Source of the DNA: Pseudobacteriovorax antillogorgiicola
GTDB lineage: Bacteria; Bdellovibrionota_B; Oligoflexia; Oligoflexales; RGVZ01
Length of the DNA: 64,000 nt
Assembly (NCBI GenBank): GCA_945865565.1
Contig: CAMBEK010000003.1
Span: 1-64,000 of the forward strand
Direction: 5' to 3'
Shown here one piece after another: positions 58,541 to 64,000 of the stretch. Positions within the stretch are counted from its first letter, which is position 1. The number at the start of each line of letters is the position of its first letter. A program made the position numbers and the translations under genes. The notes under the pieces were generated by a model. That model was given only the letters and a program-made list of their open reading frames with translations. It was not told the origin of the DNA and ran no database searches.

Positions 58541-59284
58541 ATGAGCCAAATCAAAGCCAATTCCATCGTTAAATCAGTGCTATCGGTCACTTTTGCGGCC
58601 CATCTTCTGGCGGGCTGCGGCACCACAACCGGAGCTGGATCAGCGAACCTGGCCGGCAGCGAAAACCCCCCGCTCAACCGCGGCGAGTACCGTCGGATCA
58701 CTCAAATTGCCAGCGACACCAGTTCAGCATTGTCGAATATGGCCGTCAGAATTCCCCCTGAAATTTTAAAGCAAGCGCGATGCCTTGCCGTGATCAGGAC
58801 CGTACAGGCCGGCTTCATCTTTGGCGGCAGCGGCGGTGACGGGATGGCAACTTGCCGTCTTCCTGAAGGAACGTGGAGTGCACCATCCTATTTGTCCCTT
58901 GGCGGTGCCTCAGTCGGCCTACAAATTGGCGGCGGTGTCGTCGAGTCCGTCCTTCTATTCATGAATGACGCAAGCGTGCAAACCCTCTCCAACGCGCAAT
59001 TCACGCTCGGCGCTGGAATCGGTGCAATGGTCGGACCACTTAGCGGCGGAAGAGGCAGCGCAGTGACTCGTGACGCAGACATCTTCACCTATTCTCAGGG
59101 AGTTGGCCTTCAGGCGCGCCTGGTGATCGACGGGACTGTGATCAGTCATGAAGACAACCGCAACAGGAAGGTTTACAGCCAACTCGGCATCCAGACTCCG
59201 CGAGAGATCATGGCCACCCAGGGAGCCCTGGCACCGAATATCGCGTCGCCCTTCATTGACGCCGTTAGCCGCATCGCACCCTGA
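58541..59284 (+). CDS. SYLF/Ysc84-domain lipoprotein
   Basis: Lipobox LLAGC; RCLAVIRTVQAGFIFGGSGGDGMATCR...APSYLSLGGASVGLQIGGGVVESVLLFMN...AVTRDADIFTYSQGVGLQARLVIDG. Confidence 0.88.
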   Translation: MSQIKANSIVKSVLSVTFAAHLLAGCGTTTGAGSANLAGSENPPLNRGEYRRITQIASDTSSALSNMAVRIPPEILKQARCLAVIRTVQAGFIFGGSGGDGMATCRLPEGTWSAPSYLSLGGASVGLQIGGGVVESVLLFMNDASVQTLSNAQFTLGAGIGAMVGPLSGGRGSAVTRDADIFTYSQGVGLQARLVIDGTVISHEDNRNRKVYSQLGIQTPREIMATQGALAPNIASPFIDAVSRIAP

Positions 59285-59309
59285 TCGGGATTAAATTAGA
59301 GTTTAGCTT

Positions 59310-59341
59310 AAGCCCACCATGGAAACATGGTGGGCTTTTTA
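59310..59341 (+). terminator. Rho-independent terminator after SYLF gene
   Basis: aagcccaccatg-gaaa-catggtgggctt followed by T tract: perfect 12-bp stem. Confidence 0.93.
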
Positions 59342-59412
59342 GTCAGTGCTAGGCGCAGCCCGTCGTAAAGTGCTAGATCATTGGTGCGAAACCCAAGAGG
59401 AGTGCGACCCAT

Positions 59413-60645
59413 ATGAAATTTGCCCTTGTAACTTTTCTCTTCTTTGCCTGGGGTTTCATCACCTGCCTTAACGACATTCTGATTCCACACCTGAAGTCAG
59501 TTTTCAACCTCGGCTACACGGAAGCCGCCTTGATCCAGTTTTCTTTTTTCATTGCCTACTTCGCAGGGGCGATTCCAGCGGGCGCAATCACCGCCCGGCT
59601 TGGTTACCAACGCGCACTCGTGACTGGACTTGCCACCTGCGCCTTGGGCGCAGCGATGTTTTGGCCGGCCGCCCAAGTACCCTCATTTGCGATGTTTCTT
59701 GTGGCACTATTTGTCTTGGCCCTTGGAATCACTGTATTACAGGTCGCCGCAAATCCATTTGTTACTTTATTGGGTGATCCCGCAACGGCATCGAGTCGTC
59801 TGACGCTGACGCAGGCGTTCAATTCCCTGGGCACGGCTGTTGCCCCTTGGATTGGCGGCTGGTTGATACTCCAACAAACGGGAGGCGGCGCGGAACAGGT
59901 TCAGGGACCTTATGTGGTGATGGCCTTGATCCTCCTTGCCATGGCAGCAATCTTCCTTAAAACAAAACTCCCGGAGGTTTCAGGAAAGATCGAACCTTTC
60001 AGCCTCGCAGCCGCGCGCACCGCATTAAAATCAACCCCGCTGCGCCTGGCAGTGATCGGAATTTTTGTCTACGTTGGTGCCGAGGTTTCAATCGGCAGCT
60101 TTTTAATCAATTACCTGACCAACGTTGCTCACATGGTCGCATCGGAACACGAAGCGGCAAAATACGTATCGGTTTACTGGACGGGGGCCATGATTGGCCG
60201 GTTTGGTGGCAGTGCGCTGATGCAAAAAATCAGCGGCGCAAAGACCCTGTGTGCTGCGGCACTCGCGGCGACAGTCCTGGTCGCAACTGCCACACTGACC
60301 TCCGGTCAGACCGCAGGCTTGGCATTACTGGCTGTTGGCTTGTGCAACTCGATCATGTTCCCGACCATTTTTGCCCTTGGTGTCAGCGGCCTTGGGACAC
60401 TGACGAGCATCGGATCAAGCCTTCTCGTGATGGCCATTGTTGGCGGAGCGATCTTGCCCGTTCTCGTCGGATTCATTGCTGACGCTTCAGGGCTGAAGGC
60501 CGCCTTGGCGCTGCCAGCCCTGTGTTACGTCTACATCGCCTGGTTTGCCATGAAATGCGGAGGCCTTGAATCAACAAACCCAAACATCACTTCCGCGCAG
60601 CCAAAAGGTCACGGATCTCACGCAAAAGTTTTTGCTCATCACTGA
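59413..60645 (+). CDS. MFS sugar transporter, FucP/GluP-like
   Basis: FALVTFLFFAWGFITCLNDILIPHLKSVFNLGYTEAALIQFSFFIAYF...VLQVAANPFVTLLGDP...TLTQAFNSLGTAVAPWIGG. Confidence 0.93.
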   Translation: MKFALVTFLFFAWGFITCLNDILIPHLKSVFNLGYTEAALIQFSFFIAYFAGAIPAGAITARLGYQRALVTGLATCALGAAMFWPAAQVPSFAMFLVALFVLALGITVLQVAANPFVTLLGDPATASSRLTLTQAFNSLGTAVAPWIGGWLILQQTGGGAEQVQGPYVVMALILLAMAAIFLKTKLPEVSGKIEPFSLAAARTALKSTPLRLAVIGIFVYVGAEVSIGSFLINYLTNVAHMVASEHEAAKYVSVYWTGAMIGRFGGSALMQKISGAKTLCAAALAATVLVATATLTSGQTAGLALLAVGLCNSIMFPTIFALGVSGLGTLTSIGSSLLVMAIVGGAILPVLVGFIADASGLKAALALPALCYVYIAWFAMKCGGLESTNPNITSAQPKGHGSHAKVFAHH

Positions 60646-60988
60646 CTGGTGGCGGCGGTGGTACTGGAACCTGGCTTTTCTGTCTCATGAGGAAGCCCAT
60701 GAATTTCACCATAAAGGCATACAATGCGAATGCCACGATGAGGAAATTCACCACTTCACCAAGAAATAAACCGTATGGGATTTCTTTTGCCCCTATGGCC
60801 AGTTTCCAGCCGATGTAACTCTGATCCCCCGGGATCAGCAGGCTGATCGCAGGCATCAAAATATTCTTCACCAGAGAATCGACGATTTTTCCAAACGCCG
60901 CCCCAATGATCACACCGACAGCCATATCAACCACGTTGCCCTTGAAGGCGAAATTCCGAAACTCATCAAAGATATTCCGAACAACCAT
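60587..60988 (-). CDS. mscL: Large-conductance mechanosensitive channel
   Basis: NIFDEFRNFAFKGNVVDMAVGVIIGAAFGKIVDSLVKNILMPAISLL. Confidence 0.97.
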   Translation of the reverse strand: MVVRNIFDEFRNFAFKGNVVDMAVGVIIGAAFGKIVDSLVKNILMPAISLLIPGDQSYIGWKLAIGAKEIPYGLFLGEVVNFLIVAFALYAFMVKFMGFLMRQKSQVPVPPPPPVSDEQKLLREIRDLLAARK

Positions 60989-61049
60989 TTTTATCTCCTT
61001 GCAGCCGTCTTCCGATTAAACTGCAGTATTGTTGCAGATTCCTGGCCAA

Positions 61050-62210
61050 CTATTCCTCTGGCAATGCAGGCGCCAGAGCTGACAGGCCATCTACACCCGA
61101 CAAACGAATTTCTTCAAGTTTTTCGAGCGGTTTTTCCAGTTGCCGGCGACGGGTTGTGACCAAGGCATCGTATTCTTTTTGCACGGCATTGATCTTTGCC
61201 CCAAGGCCGTCAAATTTCTCGGTAAATTTCTCCCACTGGCGCTTGAACTCGGCAACAACCTTGAGCATCTCACCAGAAGCCTTTTCCAGAGCAAAACTGT
61301 CGACGGCCTGACGGACCACCGCCAAAACAGCAAACAGGGTCAAGGGCGAGCAACACACAACCTTTTGCCGCAGAGCCAGTTCGAATAGTTCAGGCTCTTG
61401 GCTTTGAATGAATGCGTAGATCTGCTCATGAGGAATGAACATCAAAACACAATCAACCGTATTCTGGTCTTGATTGATGTAGTCGCGAACAGTGACTTCC
61501 TTGATACGTAATTTAACGTCATTCAAAAAAGCCTTCCGTGCGCCTTCCTTTTCGATCGCAGAATTGGCCTGGACAAATCGCGTGTAATTCGCGATCGGAA
61601 ATTTAACGTCCATGTTTAAAACAAGATTGCGAGGCAAAATAAAGGTAAAGTCAGGCTTGGTTCCAACCCCGGCGATGGCCCTTTGTTTGTAGTAGTTGAT
61701 GTTCTCCACGAATCCGGCAAATCGCAGAATGTCGTCGGCAATCCTTTCGCCCCAGACGCCGCGCGACTGTGAGCTGGACAGGACCTCACGCAATTCGCCA
61801 GTGGCATCGCTAAGATGGCGCATCTGTTCCTGGGTTGATTTCAAAACCTGGCCCAGCTCCGCAAAATTCGACTTCCTGTCGGATTCAATTGAGCGGACCA
61901 TGGTATTGAGGCCATCCAAGGCCTGCGCCATGCTCTGCATCTCCTTGTCGATCATCGATTTCTTGTGGTCCAGTTCTGTAGCCGCCACCTGACGTTCTGC
62001 CGACAGCTGAGAACGGTTCAGGGTAGAAAGCTGTTCGCTGGCAGCACCAAGCGCCTGGACAGACAGTTGACTGAACAGGCCGCGCACGGTTTCCATCACC
62101 TCGTCCTTTTGCTTGCCGGCCATCCAGAGGCGCAACCAAAATCCAGCGATCCCGCCAAGAACAAATGTTAACAGGGCAAATGCGCCGATTGCCCAAAAAT
62201 TGCTAGTCAT
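61050..62210 (-). CDS. rmuC: DNA recombination protein RmuC
   Basis: SSQSRGVWGERIADDILRFAGFVENINYYKQ...PDFTFILPRNLVLNMDVKFPIANYTRF...MFIPHEQIYAFI. Confidence 0.94.
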   Translation of the reverse strand: MTSNFWAIGAFALLTFVLGGIAGFWLRLWMAGKQKDEVMETVRGLFSQLSVQALGAASEQLSTLNRSQLSAERQVAATELDHKKSMIDKEMQSMAQALDGLNTMVRSIESDRKSNFAELGQVLKSTQEQMRHLSDATGELREVLSSSQSRGVWGERIADDILRFAGFVENINYYKQRAIAGVGTKPDFTFILPRNLVLNMDVKFPIANYTRFVQANSAIEKEGARKAFLNDVKLRIKEVTVRDYINQDQNTVDCVLMFIPHEQIYAFIQSQEPELFELALRQKVVCCSPLTLFAVLAVVRQAVDSFALEKASGEMLKVVAEFKRQWEKFTEKFDGLGAKINAVQKEYDALVTTRRRQLEKPLEKLEEIRLSGVDGLSALAPALPEE

Positions 62211-62263
62211 CGGAAACTCCGTGGGAGTAAGAAAGTTCACCTGCAATGTAACGGAAATAAGCC

Positions 62264-63436
62264 ATGGATCAACAAACATACGACGCAATTGTGGTGGGCA
62301 TTGGTGGAATGGGCAGCGCGACAGCCTGGCATCTGGCCCGGCGCGGGATCCGGGTCTTGGGTCTGGAACAATTCGATCCAGGCCACGACAAGGGTGCCTC
62401 CCATGGCGATACTCGCCTGATTCGAAAGGCTTATTTCGAGCATCCGGACTACGTCCCTTTGCTCCACCGGGCCTATGACTTGTGGGACGAACTGGAAGCC
62501 GAATACGGCTACAAGCTTTTTCACCGCACTGGGCTGATTTTGGCCGGCAACCCGCAAACCAGCCAGGTGGTGGCCGGGGTTAAAAAGGCGACCGTGGAGC
62601 ACTGCCTCGGGATCGAGGAGTGGACCCCCGCCCAGGCCCGCCAAATGTACCCCCAATTCCAGTTCAACGATGATTGGCAGATATTATTTGAAGAAAACGC
62701 GGGATTCCTGCGGGTTGAAGAGTGCGTCAAGGCTCACACGGAGATGGCCGTAAAAAACGGCGCCAAAATCCTCTACAACACTAAAGTCGAATCGTGGAAG
62801 GTCTCAGGCGATTCCCCCGCTCATGGGCCTGTCACTGTGACGACGAGCGCGGGCGAATTCCGTTGCAACCGATTGATCATCACGAGCGGACCTTGGGCGC
62901 CCCAGTTGCTCAAGCCTTTGGGGCTGAACCTGCACCTGCGTCGCATCGTGCAACACTGGTTCAATGTCCCCGAGGCCTTTGATGAACGGCACGGCATGCC
63001 TTGCTTTGGATTCGACACTAGGGACGGATTTTTCTATGGCATGCCGGCAAGAGACGGGGTCGGGCTAAAGGCTGCGTCCCATTCACACGGCGTCAAATTT
63101 GACGACCCGGATTTCATGGATCGCAGCGATGTCGATCCCGACCTTCAGCATCTCACGGCCTTTTTGGGCCGACATCTTGCCGGCATGTCTGAAGTAAAAT
63201 CGATCCGCGCCAAACCTTGCATTTACACCATGTCGGCCGATGAAAATTTTATCATCGACGCTTGGCCCATGGAGGGAGGCGGCCGAAGCCAACAGATTTT
63301 CTTTGCCGCTGGATTTTCCGGACACGGATTCAAATTTGCCAGTGTGGTGGGAGAACTGCTGACAGATCTTGCCTTGGCCGGGGATGCGCGGGTACCATTT
63401 GGGTTCTTGCAATTGAGGCCAGGAATCCAAAAGTGA
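62264..63436 (+). CDS. FAD-dependent sarcosine oxidase / N-methyl-tryptophan oxidase-like protein
   Basis: YDAIVVGIGGMGSATAWHLARRGIRVLGLEQFDPGHDKGASHGDTRLIRKAYFEHPDYVPLL...FAAGFSGHGFKFA. Confidence 0.92.
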   Translation: MDQQTYDAIVVGIGGMGSATAWHLARRGIRVLGLEQFDPGHDKGASHGDTRLIRKAYFEHPDYVPLLHRAYDLWDELEAEYGYKLFHRTGLILAGNPQTSQVVAGVKKATVEHCLGIEEWTPAQARQMYPQFQFNDDWQILFEENAGFLRVEECVKAHTEMAVKNGAKILYNTKVESWKVSGDSPAHGPVTVTTSAGEFRCNRLIITSGPWAPQLLKPLGLNLHLRRIVQHWFNVPEAFDERHGMPCFGFDTRDGFFYGMPARDGVGLKAASHSHGVKFDDPDFMDRSDVDPDLQHLTAFLGRHLAGMSEVKSIRAKPCIYTMSADENFIIDAWPMEGGGRSQQIFFAAGFSGHGFKFASVVGELLTDLALAGDARVPFGFLQLRPGIQK

Positions 63437-63918
63437 CGAACAAAAAAAATTCACAATCCGTGGAATCCGAAAGCGATCCATTCATGAGGGCCGCCATTGC
63501 AGAGGCCCGAAAGGGACTTGCCGAAGGGGGAATTCCAATCGGCAGCGTTCTGGTAATCGATGGACGCATCATTGCGCGCGGGCACAACCGGCGCGTCCAA
63601 AACGGCAGCGCGATCTTGCACGCTGAAATGGACTGCCTTGAAGCCGCAGGAAGATTGACGCCAGACGATTACCGGCGCGCAACCCTTTACTCGACCCTGT
63701 CCCCCTGTGACATGTGCAGCGGAGCCGCCCTATTGTACAAGATTCCCCGGATCGTGATCGGCGAAAACAAATCGTTTCAAGGCCCGGAGGAATACGTTCG
63801 CAGCCGGGGCGTGGAACTCGACATCCGCGACAACGACGAATGCAAATCCCTGATGGACCAGTTGATTCGCGAAAAGCCCGAGTTATGGTTCGAGGACATT
63901 GGCGAGCAAAATGCATGA
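63433..63918 (+). CDS. Cytosine deaminase, fungal FCY1-like, GTG start
   Basis: HAEMDCLEAAG, TLYSTLSPCDMCSGAALLYKIPRIVIGENKSF, C-terminal ELWFEDIGE; GTGA overlap with upstream stop. Confidence 0.88.
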   Translation: MTNKKNSQSVESESDPFMRAAIAEARKGLAEGGIPIGSVLVIDGRIIARGHNRRVQNGSAILHAEMDCLEAAGRLTPDDYRRATLYSTLSPCDMCSGAALLYKIPRIVIGENKSFQGPEEYVRSRGVELDIRDNDECKSLMDQLIREKPELWFEDIGEQNA

Positions 63919-64000
63919 ATCATTTTTCTGAAATCGACCGGGTATACCGTTATTATTCAACCGACCTTGCCCTGCGCGCGGCCGTCGTTATCACGACCAA
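63915..64000 (+). CDS. Start of a further CDS (MNHFSEIDRVYRYYSTDLALRAAVVITT...), truncated by window; possibly Hsp33-like, weak
   Basis: ATGA overlap with the deaminase stop; open to window end. Confidence 0.45.
   Translation, partial: MNHFSEIDRVYRYYSTDLALRAAVVITT

Noticed and set aside
1-64000. CRISPR array, prophage or classical defence island
   Set aside because: No regularly spaced repeats, cas, integrase next to tmRNA, phage structural, RM or toxin-antitoxin genes were recognised

Overview
A 64-kb, gene-dense chromosomal segment from a Gram-negative bacterium. The taxon is not resolved; gene content suggests a deltaproteobacterial or Bdellovibrionota-like organism, which is inference. 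Left to right: fused IS remnants and a small repeat cluster; secreted patatin-like and metzincin-like lipoproteins; a polysaccharide sugar transferase and glycosyltransferase pair; a sigma-54 regulator; frr-pyrH-tsf-rpsB; yceD/DUF177, rpmF and fabD; an M16 peptidase pair; an HdrD/CCG-type Fe-S membrane protein; a large membrane protein; a porin and two rhodaneses flanking an unusual membrane-domain/subtilase fusion; tmRNA (ssrA); S1 protease; membrane glycosyltransferases; HNH lipoprotein; eutBC; msrA; an APC permease; a PLP decarboxylase with a LysR regulator; a papain-like protease; a compact purF-C-D-N-L-Q-H-M operon; a BCCT transporter / Fe(II)-2OG oxygenase / aldehyde dehydrogenase / divergent methylaspartate ammonia-lyase-like cluster; then SYLF lipoprotein, MFS, mscL, rmuC, a SolA-like oxidase and a fungal-FCY1-like cytosine deaminase. 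The best candidate for an undescribed system is the four-gene cluster at 52.1-57.3 kb, whose terminal enolase-superfamily enzyme appears to keep the catalytic Lys of methylaspartate ammonia-lyase but not the partner His. Other notable points: 8 of 9 intact convergent gene junctions overlap, a small repeat supplies the C-termini of two convergent genes, and two small secreted proteins form an apparent new paralogous family. All family calls come from reading motifs by eye; no searches were run.
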